From: Erythrobacter sp. HL-111 | Lineage (GTDB): Bacteria > Pseudomonadota > Alphaproteobacteria > Sphingomonadales > Sphingomonadaceae | Direction: 5' to 3' | Assembly: GCF_900105095.1 (NCBI RefSeq) | Contig: NZ_LT629743.1 | Coordinates: forward strand, 2,480,001-2,544,000 | DNA: 64,000 nucleotides | Notes under the pieces: generated by a model | What the model saw: only the letters and a program-made list of their open reading frames with translations | The model's database searches: none | Told to the model about the DNA's origin: nothing | Made by a program: the position numbers and the translations under genes | Shown here: in pieces, positions 19,862-29,618 of the stretch | Numbering within the stretch: position 1 is the first letter of the stretch | Layout: every line of letters starts with the position of its first letter

Positions 19862-20516
19862 GGCCCTGCGCTATAGCGCGACGGTGCGCGGTTCAACGGT
19901 CCTTCCCGCAATCTGGCTCGTCTCCGATGCCCGCAACGACGCGAGGCTCGAGGCCGCGCTCGAACGATTGCCGCGCGGGAGCGGGTTCATCTACCGCCAC
20001 TACCATCTCCCCGGGCCGGAGCGGCTGGCGCAGTTCCTCGCCCTGCGCCGCATCGCGCGGGCACGCGGGCATGTCGTGATCCTCGCCGACAGCGCGCTCA
20101 CCGGGGCCGAGTGGGGCGCCGACGGCATCTACGCGGCGCCGCGCGCGCTCTGGCCCCGGCGCGCAGGGCTGCTCCACCTCGCGACCGCGCACGACCTCGG
20201 CGAGATCGGCCTCGCGAATCGCCTCGGCGCGGACGCGGTGCTGCTCTCGCCGGTCTATCCGACCCGCTCGCACCCGGGCGCCAAAACCCTCGGCCCGGTC
20301 CGCTTCCGCCTGCTCGCGGCCCGCTCCAGGGTGCCCGTCATCGCGCTCGGCGGGATGGACGAAAGGGGCGCGCAAAGGCTCGAATGGCCGCGCTGGGCGG
20401 CGATCGACGGGCTCACCAGAGCGCCTCGACCCGCCGCACGCGGCTTGACCGGGAGTCGCCGAGGATTCATGGTCCGTTCCCATCAGGAGGCGAACCCGTG
20501 GCCAGCCGCGCGATGA
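19860..20516 (+). CDS. Thiamine phosphate synthase-like TIM-barrel protein
   Basis: This 218-residue protein contains IWLVSDARND near the N-terminus. A ThiE-type phosphate-binding stretch follows: GLANRLGADAVLLSPVYPTRSHPGAKTLG and VIALGGMDERGAQRL. Many alphaproteobacteria carry such a shortened ThiE/TenI relative. Whether it makes thiamine phosphate or acts otherwise (TenI-like) is not decided here. No other thiamine genes are nearby. The ATG at 19860 shares a CATG with the yggS start; GTG near 19884 is an alternative. The end overlaps the ftsK start by 19 bases, suggesting coupling. Confidence 0.75.
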   Translation: MALRYSATVRGSTVLPAIWLVSDARNDARLEAALERLPRGSGFIYRHYHLPGPERLAQFLALRRIARARGHVVILADSALTGAEWGADGIYAAPRALWPRRAGLLHLATAHDLGEIGLANRLGADAVLLSPVYPTRSHPGAKTLGPVRFRLLAARSRVPVIALGGMDERGAQRLEWPRWAAIDGLTRAPRPAARGLTGSRRGFMVRSHQEANPWPAAR

Positions 20517-22912
20517 CGACCCGCAAATCCGATGCCGAATGGCGCGAAGGCCTGCGCCGCAGCCTGCGCCGTGCCGCGCAGATGACCGGCGCCGCCGTGC
20601 TTTTCGCGGGCTTCGTCTTCCTCGGCCTCGCGCTGGCGAGCTACACCCAGACCGATCCGAGCCCCTCTACCGCCGCGGCGAGCGACGATGTCGCCAACTG
20701 GATGGGCGCAGCCGGCGCCTTGGTCGCGGACCGGGTGCTGTTCCTGTTCGGCCTGCCGGGCGTGCTGCTGCTCCCCCTGCTCTACGTCTCCGCCCGGCGG
20801 CTGTGGCGCGATGTCGAGATCGACGACGAGGCCGAGAAACGGACCCGCTGGTGGCTGCCGGCGGGCCTGCTGCTCGCCGCCATGGTGCTTCTGGGCGCGC
20901 TGCTCGCGCTGCTGTTCGACCGGCCGACCGGCACGTTGCCCGCGCAGGCGGGGGGCGTCTCGGGCCTGCTCGGCGCGGCGGCGATCCGGGCGGTCGCGGC
21001 CCGGTTCGGCGAGGACATGGCGGGCTGGGTCACGCTCGGCCTTGCCGCCGCCTGCTTCCTCGGGGCGGCGGCGCTGCTTACGCGCGTCTTCGCGATCGAC
21101 TGGCGGATGCTGCTGTCGCTGCCGAACTTCCTCGGCGGGGCTTCGCTCGGGCCGCTCATCGCGGCGCGCCTGCCGGGCTTCCTGCGGCGGGACGCGAAGC
21201 GGACGGAATGGGATGACGGGGACGGCGACGGCGAGCCCGCACCCGCCCCGCGCGCCCGGCGACAGGCGCCCGCCCCCGAAGCGCGCCCGCAGCCCGAGGC
21301 CCCGCCGCGCCGCGCGCCCGAGATCGTCGATCCCTCCGCCCCGCCGAGGCGCGCCGCTGCCGCCGCCACCCGAGCGAGCCAGCGCGACATGTTCGCCGCC
21401 TTCGAACTGCCCGGGCTCGACCTGCTCGAGGATGCGCCCGAAAGCGCCGCGCCCAGGCTCGACAAGCTCGCGCTCGAACGCAACGCCCGCCTGCTCGAGA
21501 ACGTGCTCGACGATTTCAACGTCAAGGGCGAGATCACCGCGGTCCGCACCGGGCCGGTGGTGACCATGTACGAACTCGAACCCGCCCCGGGCATCAAGGC
21601 GAGCCGCGTGGTCGGCCTCGCCGAGGACATCGCCCGCAACATGAGCGCGGTTTCCGCGCGCGTCTCGGCGATTCCCGGGCGCACGGTGATGGGGATCGAA
21701 CTGCCCAATGCGGAACGGCAGATGGTGTCCTTGAAGGAACTTGCCGCCTGCGCCGCCTTCGTCGAGGCCAAGGGCAACCTGCCCATCATCCTCGGCAAGG
21801 ACATCGCGGGCGAACCGGTCATCGCCGACCTTGCCGCCATGCCCCACCTGCTGGTCGCCGGGACGACCGGATCGGGCAAGTCGGTCGGGCTGAACTGCAT
21901 CCTGCTCTCGCTGCTCTACACCTTCACCCCGGCCGAGTGCCGGCTGATCCTGATCGATCCCAAGGTGCTGGAACTGAAGAGCTACGACGACATCCCGCAC
22001 CTGCTCTCCCCCGTCGTGACCGAGCCGCACAAGTCGGTGCGCGCGCTCAAGTGGGCGGTCGAGGAGATGGAGCGGCGCTACCGCATGATGAGCTCGATCA
22101 ATTCGCGCAACATCAATTCCTTCAACGAAAAGGTCCGCGCCGCGATCGCCAAGGGCAAGCCACTGGGCCGCCGCGTGCAGGCGGGCTTCGACCCCGAGAC
22201 CGGCGACGAGATCTACGAGGAGGAACAGCTCGATTACGAACCCCTGCCGCAGATCGTCCTGATCGTCGACGAACTCGCCGACCTCATGGTGACCGTGGGC
22301 AAGGAGATCGAGGTCCTGATCCAGCGGCTCAGCCAGAAAAGCCGCGCGGCGGGCATCCACCTCATCATGGCGACGCAGCGACCCTCGGTCGACGTCATCA
22401 CCGGCGTCATCAAGGCGAACCTGCCGACCCGCATCAGCTTCAAGGTGACGAGCCGCATCGACAGCCGCACCATCCTCGGCGAACAGGGCGCGGAGCAGCT
22501 GCTGGGCAAGGGCGACATGCTCTACAAGCCGAACACCGGCGCGATGGTGCGCGTCCACGGGCCGTTCGTCAGCGACGAGGAGGTCGAGCGCGTGGCCGAT
22601 TTCTGGCGCGCGCAGGGAAGCCCGCAATATGTCGATGCCGTCACGGAAGAGCCCGAGGACGGTTTCGGCCTCGGCTTCGAGGACGAACTGACCGCGTCCG
22701 ACAACCCCGAAGAGCGCAAGTACCGCCAGGCCTGCCAGATCGTGATCGAGAACCAGAAGGCGAGCGGCTCGTGGCTCCAGCGCCAGATGGGCGTGGGCTA
22801 CAACACCGCGGCGAAGTGGATCGAACGGATGGAGAGCGAAGGCCTCGTGGGTCCTGCCAACCATGTCGGTCGGCGCGAGATCTTCCGCGACCAGGACGGC
22901 AACCCGCTCTAG
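20498..22912 (+). CDS. ftsK: DNA translocase FtsK
   Basis: The 804-residue protein starts at GTG 20498 behind an exact AGGAGG seven bases upstream. Four hydrophobic helices lie between residues 30 and 195. A Pro/Ala/Arg-rich linker follows, then the alpha/beta motor with Walker A LVAGTTGSGKSVGLN near residue 452 and Walker B LIVDELADLMV near 588. A C-terminal winged-helix gamma domain (YRQACQIVIENQKASGSWLQ to VGRREIF) recognises KOPS sequences. It pumps DNA at the septum and activates XerCD at dif. The length is at the short end for FtsK because the linker is short. Confidence 0.95.
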   Translation: MASRAMTTRKSDAEWREGLRRSLRRAAQMTGAAVLFAGFVFLGLALASYTQTDPSPSTAAASDDVANWMGAAGALVADRVLFLFGLPGVLLLPLLYVSARRLWRDVEIDDEAEKRTRWWLPAGLLLAAMVLLGALLALLFDRPTGTLPAQAGGVSGLLGAAAIRAVAARFGEDMAGWVTLGLAAACFLGAAALLTRVFAIDWRMLLSLPNFLGGASLGPLIAARLPGFLRRDAKRTEWDDGDGDGEPAPAPRARRQAPAPEARPQPEAPPRRAPEIVDPSAPPRRAAAAATRASQRDMFAAFELPGLDLLEDAPESAAPRLDKLALERNARLLENVLDDFNVKGEITAVRTGPVVTMYELEPAPGIKASRVVGLAEDIARNMSAVSARVSAIPGRTVMGIELPNAERQMVSLKELAACAAFVEAKGNLPIILGKDIAGEPVIADLAAMPHLLVAGTTGSGKSVGLNCILLSLLYTFTPAECRLILIDPKVLELKSYDDIPHLLSPVVTEPHKSVRALKWAVEEMERRYRMMSSINSRNINSFNEKVRAAIAKGKPLGRRVQAGFDPETGDEIYEEEQLDYEPLPQIVLIVDELADLMVTVGKEIEVLIQRLSQKSRAAGIHLIMATQRPSVDVITGVIKANLPTRISFKVTSRIDSRTILGEQGAEQLLGKGDMLYKPNTGAMVRVHGPFVSDEEVERVADFWRAQGSPQYVDAVTEEPEDGFGLGFEDELTASDNPEERKYRQACQIVIENQKASGSWLQRQMGVGYNTAAKWIERMESEGLVGPANHVGRREIFRDQDGNPL

Positions 22913-23085
22913 CTTCGCCCCCCGCCGCCGCCTTGCGGCTCCGGCAGCGCGCGGGCGATGCACAAATGCCACGTCACGCAATTGTAAGCCGGACGTCATC
23001 GAGCCGACACTTCGCAGTCGCAGCATCGTCATTGTGCAGTGCCACGGGGACCCCGGTTCCCCTTTAACTGCAAGGATGCTTCTCC

Positions 23086-25488
23086 ATGCTCCGCACGACT
23101 TTCCGGCACGCCGCCCCGGCACGTTCCGTCTCGCTCCTCGCACTCGCCGCGTCGCTGACCGCGCTGCCCCAGGCGGCCATCGCCCAGGACGCCCCGGACG
23201 CCGAAACCGCCGAGGACGGCAACCGGGGCAACCAGATCATCGTCACCGCGCAGAAGGTGGAGCAGCGCGCGCTCGACGTGCCGATCACCATTTCCGCGAC
23301 CAGCGGCGAACGGATCGAGGAACTCGGCGTCACCGATCTCGACGAGCTTTCGAACTACGTCCCCGGCCTCAACATCCAGGAACAGAGCGCCAACAACCCC
23401 GGCATCGTGATCCGCGGGATCACCTCGGACTCGGGCTCGGCCCAGCAGGGCCCGCGCGTCACGCTCTATTACAACGGCGTCGACATCTCGCGTTCGCGCG
23501 GCTCCTACCAGGCGATCTACGACCTCGAGCGGGTCGAGGTGATCAAGGGCCCGCAGGCGACCCTGTTCGGCACGGCCAGCGCGGTCGGCGCGATCAGCCT
23601 CGTCTCGGCAAAGCCGCGCGAAGGTTTCTCGGGCGAGATCCGCGGCGGCTACGGCAATTTCAACCAGACCCTGCTCGGCGGGCACATCAACGCGGGCTCC
23701 GACGTGCTGGCGGGCCGCATCGCGTTCGAATGGCGCACCCGCGACGGCTATGTCGAAAACCTCAGCCCGAATCAGGAAGAGGACCTCTACGCGCAGGACC
23801 AGCTCGGCGTGCGCGGCTCGCTGCGCTACACCCCGAACGCGGACGTGACGGTGGACCTCATCGCCACCTACGACCAGCAGAGGAACGGCGGCACGCCCTT
23901 CATCTCGGGCTTCTTCCCCGCCTTCGCCGGTGCGCCGGGCGGCCCGGCCAATGCGTTCGAGGATGCCAATCTCGGCGGCAACCCGGCGGGCGCGGCGGTG
24001 CTGGGCGACGACCAGCTCGGCCTCGACCGCGAGGTCTATGACCTCAACCTCACCGCCGAATACGCCTTCTCCGACGACTGGACCTTCACCACCGTCAACG
24101 GCTACCGCGAATTCGACAGCCGCGAAGTGTTCGATGCGGACGGTACGGCTGCGCCCTTCCTCGAATTCTCCGAGATCGCCGAAGGCTGGCAGGTCAGCCA
24201 CGAAGGCCGGTTCACCTACACGGGCAGCGAACTGCGCGCGAGCCTGGGCTGGAACCTGTTCATCGAGGACGGCCTCCAGAACGTCCCCTTCGCCAGCGAG
24301 GAAGGGCTTTTCCTGCAGTGCGCCTCCTTCACTCCGGTCGGCGAGGCCTTCGGCATTCCGCAGCTCATTCCCGACCTCGACTGCATCGCGCCCGACGGCA
24401 GCGTTCCCGCGACGGCGGTGACGGGGCTGCTGTCCTCGCTCGGCGTTCTGCCTCCCGGCCTGGAGGCTCTTCCCTATGCGTCCGTGTTCGAGAACCAGGG
24501 CCGCAACGAAGCCTATTCGGTCTTTGCCGACGCGACCTGGATCCCGACCGACAGCCTCGAACTGACCGCGGGCGTGCGCTTCCTCCAGGAATATCGCCAG
24601 TCGGGCTTCCGCGCCGACGTTCCCGACGGCCTGCTGGCCGGCGGGCCGCTGATCCCGGGACAGGCGGACACGAACGGACAGACCCTCACCGGCGAAGGGC
24701 GGTTTCAGGCGGTGCTGCCGCGTTTCAACGCGCTCTATCGGGTCACCGACGGCGTCAACGTCTTCGCCACCGTCTCCAAGGGCCGCCGTTCGCCGGTGGT
24801 GCAGGTCGATGCGGCAGGCGCCACGACCATCCCCGAGGAAGTCGTGTGGAACTACGAGGGCGGCGTGAAGTTCGCGACCGGCCCGCTCTCCGGTTCGCTC
24901 GGGGTCTATTACCAGGTCTATGACGACTTCCAGGTCTCGATCGCGCAGACCGACGAGCAGGGCAACCCGACCGGTACCTTCATCACCGCGAGCGCGGGCA
25001 GCGCCAAGAACCTCGGTGTCGAGGGCGAGCTCGCGATCGAGGTCGCGGACTGGCTGCAGGCCTTCGGCAATTTCGGCTTCATCGATGGCGGCATCGACGA
25101 GGACGGCGCCTTCTCGCCCGCCTTCTCGGGCGCGCGCTTCCGTCTCCAGCCGGAATGGCAGGCCTCGGGCGGCTTCACGGTGGATTACGATTTCGCGGGC
25201 GGCGTGCGGTTCTTCGCCACGCCCAGCGTGACCCATCGCAGCCGCATCTTCTTCGAAGTGCCCAACAACCCGCTGATCTCGCAGGGGCCGGTGACGCTGG
25301 TTAACGCCCGCGCCGGGCTCTCCTTCGCCGACGAGCGGTTCGAGGTCGCGGGCTTCATCCGCAACGCCTTCGACGAGGAATACCTGCTCGACGCGGGCAA
25401 CACCGGCGGAGCGTTCGGCATCCCGACCTTCATCCCGGCCGAACCGCAGTTCTACGGTATCCAGCTGATCGCGCGCTTCGGCAACTGA
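23086..25488 (+). CDS. TonB-dependent outer-membrane receptor (second of two)
   Basis: The 800-residue protein starts at ATG 23086 with AAGGA nine bases ahead. It has a signal peptide ending at AIA-QDAPD and a TonB box-like NQIIVTAQKVEQRALDVPI. The plug contains VEVIKGPQATLFGTASAVGAISL, and the barrel ends in LIARFGN. It differs from the first receptor by the QKVEQRALDVPI plug start typical of many sphingomonad receptors for plant- or algae-derived compounds. The ligand cannot be assigned. The 173-base leader after ftsK holds no other gene. It converges with the GDYXXLXY gene across a GC-rich hairpin. Confidence 0.93.
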   Translation: MLRTTFRHAAPARSVSLLALAASLTALPQAAIAQDAPDAETAEDGNRGNQIIVTAQKVEQRALDVPITISATSGERIEELGVTDLDELSNYVPGLNIQEQSANNPGIVIRGITSDSGSAQQGPRVTLYYNGVDISRSRGSYQAIYDLERVEVIKGPQATLFGTASAVGAISLVSAKPREGFSGEIRGGYGNFNQTLLGGHINAGSDVLAGRIAFEWRTRDGYVENLSPNQEEDLYAQDQLGVRGSLRYTPNADVTVDLIATYDQQRNGGTPFISGFFPAFAGAPGGPANAFEDANLGGNPAGAAVLGDDQLGLDREVYDLNLTAEYAFSDDWTFTTVNGYREFDSREVFDADGTAAPFLEFSEIAEGWQVSHEGRFTYTGSELRASLGWNLFIEDGLQNVPFASEEGLFLQCASFTPVGEAFGIPQLIPDLDCIAPDGSVPATAVTGLLSSLGVLPPGLEALPYASVFENQGRNEAYSVFADATWIPTDSLELTAGVRFLQEYRQSGFRADVPDGLLAGGPLIPGQADTNGQTLTGEGRFQAVLPRFNALYRVTDGVNVFATVSKGRRSPVVQVDAAGATTIPEEVVWNYEGGVKFATGPLSGSLGVYYQVYDDFQVSIAQTDEQGNPTGTFITASAGSAKNLGVEGELAIEVADWLQAFGNFGFIDGGIDEDGAFSPAFSGARFRLQPEWQASGGFTVDYDFAGGVRFFATPSVTHRSRIFFEVPNNPLISQGPVTLVNARAGLSFADERFEVAGFIRNAFDEEYLLDAGNTGGAFGIPTFIPAEPQFYGIQLIARFGN

Positions 25489-25512
25489 CGCGCCGGGCAC
25501 CGGCATACGGAG

Positions 25513-25543
25513 GGGCGGGGGCCGCGCGGAGCGGCGCCCGCCC
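25513..25543. terminator. GC-rich hairpin between convergent genes, possible bidirectional terminator
   Basis: A 13-bp stem with one mismatch (25513-25525 paired with 25531-25543) surrounds a five-base loop, immediately after the second TonB receptor and touching the stop codon of the opposing gene. It lacks a T run, so termination strength is uncertain. Confidence 0.45.
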
Positions 25544-26136
25544 TATTCGCCGGTCCCGGGATCGCGCATGATCGGCGGGGCGGTGGGTTCGATCCGTTCC
25601 TCCGCGCCTTCGCCCCGTTCCGCATCGCCCGGCGGGCGAAAGCGGATGTCGACCGGGGCGAAGCCGCCGTCGGGGCGCTGACGCAACCGCACGATCGCGC
25701 GCATGTCCCTGTCGAAGAACTGGCGCTCGATCTGCCGCGCGCGGTCCTGCCCGACATAGAGCCGCCCGGTGCGCAGCCCCGCCCGGCCATAGACGGCGCC
25801 CGGATCGGCGATGACCGGGTGGGCGCAGGCGTCCAGGGCGGCCTGGTCGAGCGGATCGAAGGGCACGGCCGCGGCGATCGCGGGGGGAATGCCGGACAGG
25901 CACAGCGCCTGCGGGGGCGGGCGGACATCGCGCGCGCCCTTTCCCGGGCTCGGTTCGGGCAGCGGCCAGTCATAGGTGAATTCGACATAGTGCCCGCGCA
26001 GCAGGTCGCGCGGGTCGTAGCCCTCGACCGGGACTTCCCATTCGGTGCTTTCGCGCGCGCGCTGCTCGCTCCACGCCCAGGCCGCGGCAAGTCCGGCAAG
26101 CGGCAGGATCGCCGAGGCGAGGCGGACGAAATTCAC
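25543..26136 (-). CDS. GDYXXLXY domain-containing protein
   Basis: This 197-residue protein starts at GTG 26136 in a GTGA overlap with the DUF2157 stop. One N-terminal hydrophobic segment (LASAILPLAGLAAAWAW) anchors it. The name-giving motif appears in diverged form as RGHYVEFTY after GYDPRDLL. The rest is Pro-rich and beta-like, ending in an acidic tail. Genes of this family commonly sit next to DUF2157 genes, as here, and the pair probably functions together in the envelope. The role is unknown. Confidence 0.8.
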   Translation of the reverse strand: MNFVRLASAILPLAGLAAAWAWSEQRARESTEWEVPVEGYDPRDLLRGHYVEFTYDWPLPEPSPGKGARDVRPPPQALCLSGIPPAIAAAVPFDPLDQAALDACAHPVIADPGAVYGRAGLRTGRLYVGQDRARQIERQFFDRDMRAIVRLRQRPDGGFAPVDIRFRPPGDAERGEGAEERIEPTAPPIMRDPGTGE

Positions 26137-27284
26137 GCTGCCTCTTCCCGCCGGGGCGCGAAGCTGCGGCTCACTCGCCACGCGGCCCATGCGATGGAAA
26201 GCACGAGGACGCCGGCAAGGATCAGGCCGAAACCGCTCAGCAGCAGGTCGCTCGCCAGTTCGAAACTGAGCGCGATCAGCCGCAGCGCGATCACCGCGAC
26301 CGCGAGCTGGAATACGCCGCGCCACCCGGCGACCAGCGCGGCCGCCGCGATCCCTACCCACAACGCCATGAACAGCGCGGCTGCGAGGACGGCGATGCCG
26401 TTGGCCCCGGACACGCCCGCGACGATCAGGCCGGCAAGCGCGATGATCGCACCCGCCATCCGGCCCGATACGCCCGGACGCAGGACCGCGACGAGCGCCC
26501 CGGCGACGAGGCCCACCGCCGCGCGGACCAGCTGGTTCGCCAAATCGAGCGGACCCGGTCCGCCCTCGAACGCCCCGACGCCCGCCAGCGCGGCCAGGAT
26601 CGAAGTCCCCGCCACGCCATAGGCGAGCGCGCATTGTTCGAGCCGGCGCCAGAACGCCGGGCGGGAGCTGCGGGCGCGCAGGAAGGCCCCGAGCGGCGCG
26701 AACAGGAGCGGGAGCGCGGTAACGAGGGCGAGCGTCGTCCAGGGCGCCTCCTCGCCCCCCTGGCGCCGAACGAGTTCGCCGAGCGCGAAATTGTACTCCC
26801 ACGCGGCATAGATCGCCCCGCCCACCAGCGCCGCCGCGACCGGCCAGCCGCGCCCCGACAGCAGCATCAGCGGCCCGAACAGGACCAGCCACGTCGCCAG
26901 CGGCTGCCACAGCGGCGCGCTCGTCTGGTAGACTTGGCCGAGATGGCCGAAGAAGGTGAGGCCGAGCGCGGCGGTGACGAAGACCAGCGCCTCCACCGCC
27001 CAGGGCGAGGCCGCGGCGATGCGCTGCTCGCGCAGCCAGATCGCCCCGAGCGCGCCCGCGACAAGCGCCAGATGGAGCGCAAGCCGGACCCGGCCGGGCA
27101 CCGCTTCCCAGTTCGCCGCGACCAGCGAGACGATCCCGAGCCCGATCGCGAGCGCACCGATGCCGAACACCGCCCACAAGGCGACCGGGCGGGCGTGCTC
27201 CGCCTCGTGGGCGAGGAGCCGGTCGCGCGTTTCCGCGTCGATCAGCCCGGCTTCGTGCCAGCGCGCGATCCTTCCCGTGACCAT
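26133..27284 (-). CDS. DUF2157 multi-pass membrane protein
   Basis: At 383 residues, it opens with a soluble stretch typical of DUF2157 (ARWHEAGLIDAETRDRLLAHE). A series of about ten to twelve hydrophobic helices follows (for example LWAVFGIGALAIGLGIVSLVA). It is therefore an inner-membrane protein. It is translationally coupled to the following GDYXXLXY gene through a GTGA overlap. Family function is not established; no catalytic motif is visible. Upstream is a short gap to the PstS-like gene on the same strand. Confidence 0.85.
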   Translation of the reverse strand: MVTGRIARWHEAGLIDAETRDRLLAHEAEHARPVALWAVFGIGALAIGLGIVSLVAANWEAVPGRVRLALHLALVAGALGAIWLREQRIAAASPWAVEALVFVTAALGLTFFGHLGQVYQTSAPLWQPLATWLVLFGPLMLLSGRGWPVAAALVGGAIYAAWEYNFALGELVRRQGGEEAPWTTLALVTALPLLFAPLGAFLRARSSRPAFWRRLEQCALAYGVAGTSILAALAGVGAFEGGPGPLDLANQLVRAAVGLVAGALVAVLRPGVSGRMAGAIIALAGLIVAGVSGANGIAVLAAALFMALWVGIAAAALVAGWRGVFQLAVAVIALRLIALSFELASDLLLSGFGLILAGVLVLSIAWAAWRVSRSFAPRREEAA

Positions 27285-27323
27285 CCTTGCGGAGTTACGC
27301 CCGGGAAGGATCCGAGGCGAGAG

Positions 27324-28379
27324 CTATTCGAGATCCCCGGCGGTCAACACGGTGAGATTTTCCACCGCCGCGGCGCTCTCCTCGCGGGTTTCCCCGGTCG
27401 CGGGAACCAGGCCGATCTCCGCGAGCGGCCCGTCCTCGCCCCAGCTTTGCGCCCACTGCGCCAGGAATTCCTCGAGCCCCGGGGTCACGCCGACATGCGC
27501 CTTCTTGACGTAGATGTAGAGCGGGCGCGAGGCGGGATAGGATTCGTCTGCGATGGTCTCGGCCGTGGGCATGACCCCGCCCATCGACACCGCCTTCACG
27601 AGGTCCTGGTTATCCTCGAGGTAGGAATAGCCGAAGATGCCGACGGCGCGCGGGTTGTTGGCGACCTTGCGGACGATGAGGTCGTCCTTCTCGCCCTGGT
27701 CGCTATAGGCCTGGTCCCCGCGCAGCGCGTCGCAATTGCGGATGAAGGCGGCCTCGTCGCTTTCCTCGAGCGCGGCCATTTCGGGGTTGGAGATGCAGCC
27801 GCGCTCCATCACCAGCTCCTGCAGCGCCTCGCGCGTGCCCGAAGTCGCCGGCGGGCCATAGACGATGATCGGCGTATCGGGGAGCGAGGGATCGACGTCC
27901 GACCAGTTCTCCGCCGTCTGCTCCTCGCCGAAGGGATTGGCGGCGAGCGCGCGGTAGACGATCTCCGGCGTCAGTTCCAGTTCGACCCCCTCGTCCACCG
28001 CCGAGACGAAGACGATCCCGTCGCGGCCGATCTTGATCTCGACGATCTCGTCGATCCCGTTGGTCTGGCAGCGGTTGAATTCGTCGAGGTGCATCCGGCG
28101 CGAGGCGTTGACGATGTCGGGCGTGTCGGGGCCGGTCCCGGAACAGAACGCCTCGATCCCGTCGCTCGTGCCGGTCGATTCGATCAGCGGTTCGGCGGCG
28201 CCTTCGTGCGCGGCGACGTAATCTTCCGCGACCTTCTGGGCGAAGGGATAGACGGTGGACGAACCGACGATCTCGATCGCCTCCGGCCCGGTGTCCTCCT
28301 CCTCGCCTCCGCAGGCGGCGAGCAGGGCGAGCGAGGCGGCGGCGAGCAGGGTCCGGGTGCGGAAAGGCATGGTGGTCAC
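27324..28379 (-). CDS. PstS-like phosphate-binding lipoprotein, paralogue A
   Basis: The 351-residue product has a lipoprotein signal with lipobox LALLAAC and a short acidic spacer. The PstS-type fold includes IEIVGSSTVYPFAQKVAEDY, LIESTGTSDGIEAFC and IIVYGPPATSGTREALQELV, residues that surround phosphate in PstS proteins. GTG at 28379 has GGAG six bases upstream and is preferred to the ATG nine bases later. It lies 66 bases behind a close paralogue on the same strand. No pstC, pstA, pstB or phoU is nearby, so it either supplies a transporter encoded elsewhere or acts as an independent binding protein. Confidence 0.88.
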   Translation of the reverse strand: MTTMPFRTRTLLAAASLALLAACGGEEEDTGPEAIEIVGSSTVYPFAQKVAEDYVAAHEGAAEPLIESTGTSDGIEAFCSGTGPDTPDIVNASRRMHLDEFNRCQTNGIDEIVEIKIGRDGIVFVSAVDEGVELELTPEIVYRALAANPFGEEQTAENWSDVDPSLPDTPIIVYGPPATSGTREALQELVMERGCISNPEMAALEESDEAAFIRNCDALRGDQAYSDQGEKDDLIVRKVANNPRAVGIFGYSYLEDNQDLVKAVSMGGVMPTAETIADESYPASRPLYIYVKKAHVGVTPGLEEFLAQWAQSWGEDGPLAEIGLVPATGETREESAAAVENLTVLTAGDLE

Positions 28380-28419
28380 GGCTGTCTCCGAAAGATGTGG
28401 CGAGATGGGATGATTACGC

Positions 28420-28438
28420 GCCCGCTTTGCGTGCGGGC
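28420..28438 (-). terminator. Weak hairpin between tandem PstS-like genes
   Basis: A 6-bp stem (GCCCGC paired with GCGGGC) with a seven-base loop lies in the 66-base gap. It has no T run. It may attenuate or protect the message rather than terminate it. Confidence 0.25.
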
Positions 28439-28445
28439 CGTCCGG

Positions 28446-29561
28446 TCACTCGGCGGACGCATCCTCGGCGGGTGCGTTTTCCCCGGCGAGGTCTTCGCGC
28501 GTCAGGGTGAAGAGTTCGTCGACCTTGCGGGCGTTGCGTTCGCGCTCTTCGGGCGGCGAGGCGACGAGGCCGCCCCGCGCGAGCAGGCCGCCCTTGTCCC
28601 AGTTGCGGACCCATTCCTGGAGATATTCGCTGAGGCCCGGGATCGCCCGCATGTGCGCCTTCTTGACGTAGAGGTAGAGCGGCCGCGCGCCGGGATAGTC
28701 GAAGCTCGCGATGTTGTCGTAGGTCGGCTGGAGCCCGTTCATCGGGAGGCCCTGCACCTTGTCGAGGTTCTCCTCGAGGTAGGAATAGCCGAACACCCCG
28801 ACCGAGCGCGGATTGGCCTCGATCTTCTGGACGATGAGGTTGTCCTGTTCGCCCTGGTCGGAATAGGCCCCGTCGGAGCGGACCTCGGTGCAGACCTGCT
28901 GGTGACGGTCGGGATCGCTTTGCTTGAGCGCCTCCATCGCCGGATCGCTGTCGCAGCCGGCTTCGAGCACCAGTTCCTTGAGCGCGTCGCGCGTGCCGGA
29001 GGTGCTGGGCGGGCCGTAGACGAGGATCGGCACGTCGGGCAGCGAGGGATCGACATCGGCCCATGTCTCGGCCGTCTGTTCGCGGCCGTAGGGACTGGCG
29101 GCGAGCGCCTCGTAGACGATCCTGGGCGACAGGTCGAGGTCGATCCCGCCCTTCTTGGAGGCGAAGGCGATTCCGTCGAGGCCGACCTGCACTTCGACGA
29201 TGTCCTCCACCCCGTTGGCCTGGCACTTCTCGAATTCGCTGAGCTTCATCCGGCGCGAAGCGTTCGCGATGTCGGGCGTGTCCGCGCCGACGCCCGAACA
29301 GAACAGCTGGATTCCGCCGCCGGTCCCGGTCGATTCGATCAGCGGCGACTTGAAGTCGGGATAGGAGCGGGCGAAGCTTTCGGAGACGAGCTTGGCGAAG
29401 GGATAGACGGTCGACGAGCCGACCGCGCGGATCGAATCGCGTGCGCCCGAACCGCCGCCGCCTTCGCAGCCGGCAAGGGCGAGCAGCGCGCCGACGAGCG
29501 CGGGGGCGAGAAGCGCGCGGGCGGCGCGAAGCGGGCGATGGGGAGCGGGATCGAGGGGCAT
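28446..29561 (-). CDS. PstS-like phosphate-binding lipoprotein, paralogue B
   Basis: From ATG 29561 (MPLDPAPHRPLRAARALLAP) the protein is 371 residues with a lipobox-like LLALAGC. It carries the same PstS motifs as its neighbour: IRAVGSSTVYPFAKLVSES, LIESTGTGGGIQLFC and LVYGPPSTSGTRDALKELV. The C-terminus adds an acidic tail after TLTREDLAGE. The two proteins share long conserved blocks, for example the YVKKAH segment, and arose by tandem duplication. This gene comes first in the pair, and a Pho-box-like direct repeat lies 58 bases upstream of its start. Confidence 0.88.
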   Translation of the reverse strand: MPLDPAPHRPLRAARALLAPALVGALLALAGCEGGGGSGARDSIRAVGSSTVYPFAKLVSESFARSYPDFKSPLIESTGTGGGIQLFCSGVGADTPDIANASRRMKLSEFEKCQANGVEDIVEVQVGLDGIAFASKKGGIDLDLSPRIVYEALAASPYGREQTAETWADVDPSLPDVPILVYGPPSTSGTRDALKELVLEAGCDSDPAMEALKQSDPDRHQQVCTEVRSDGAYSDQGEQDNLIVQKIEANPRSVGVFGYSYLEENLDKVQGLPMNGLQPTYDNIASFDYPGARPLYLYVKKAHMRAIPGLSEYLQEWVRNWDKGGLLARGGLVASPPEERERNARKVDELFTLTREDLAGENAPAEDASAE

Positions 29562-29618
29562 GGTTTTTTCGTAGCCTGGTTCGTTTCGGGCAGTCCAGAG
29601 CGGCGCTAGGAGCGGGTT

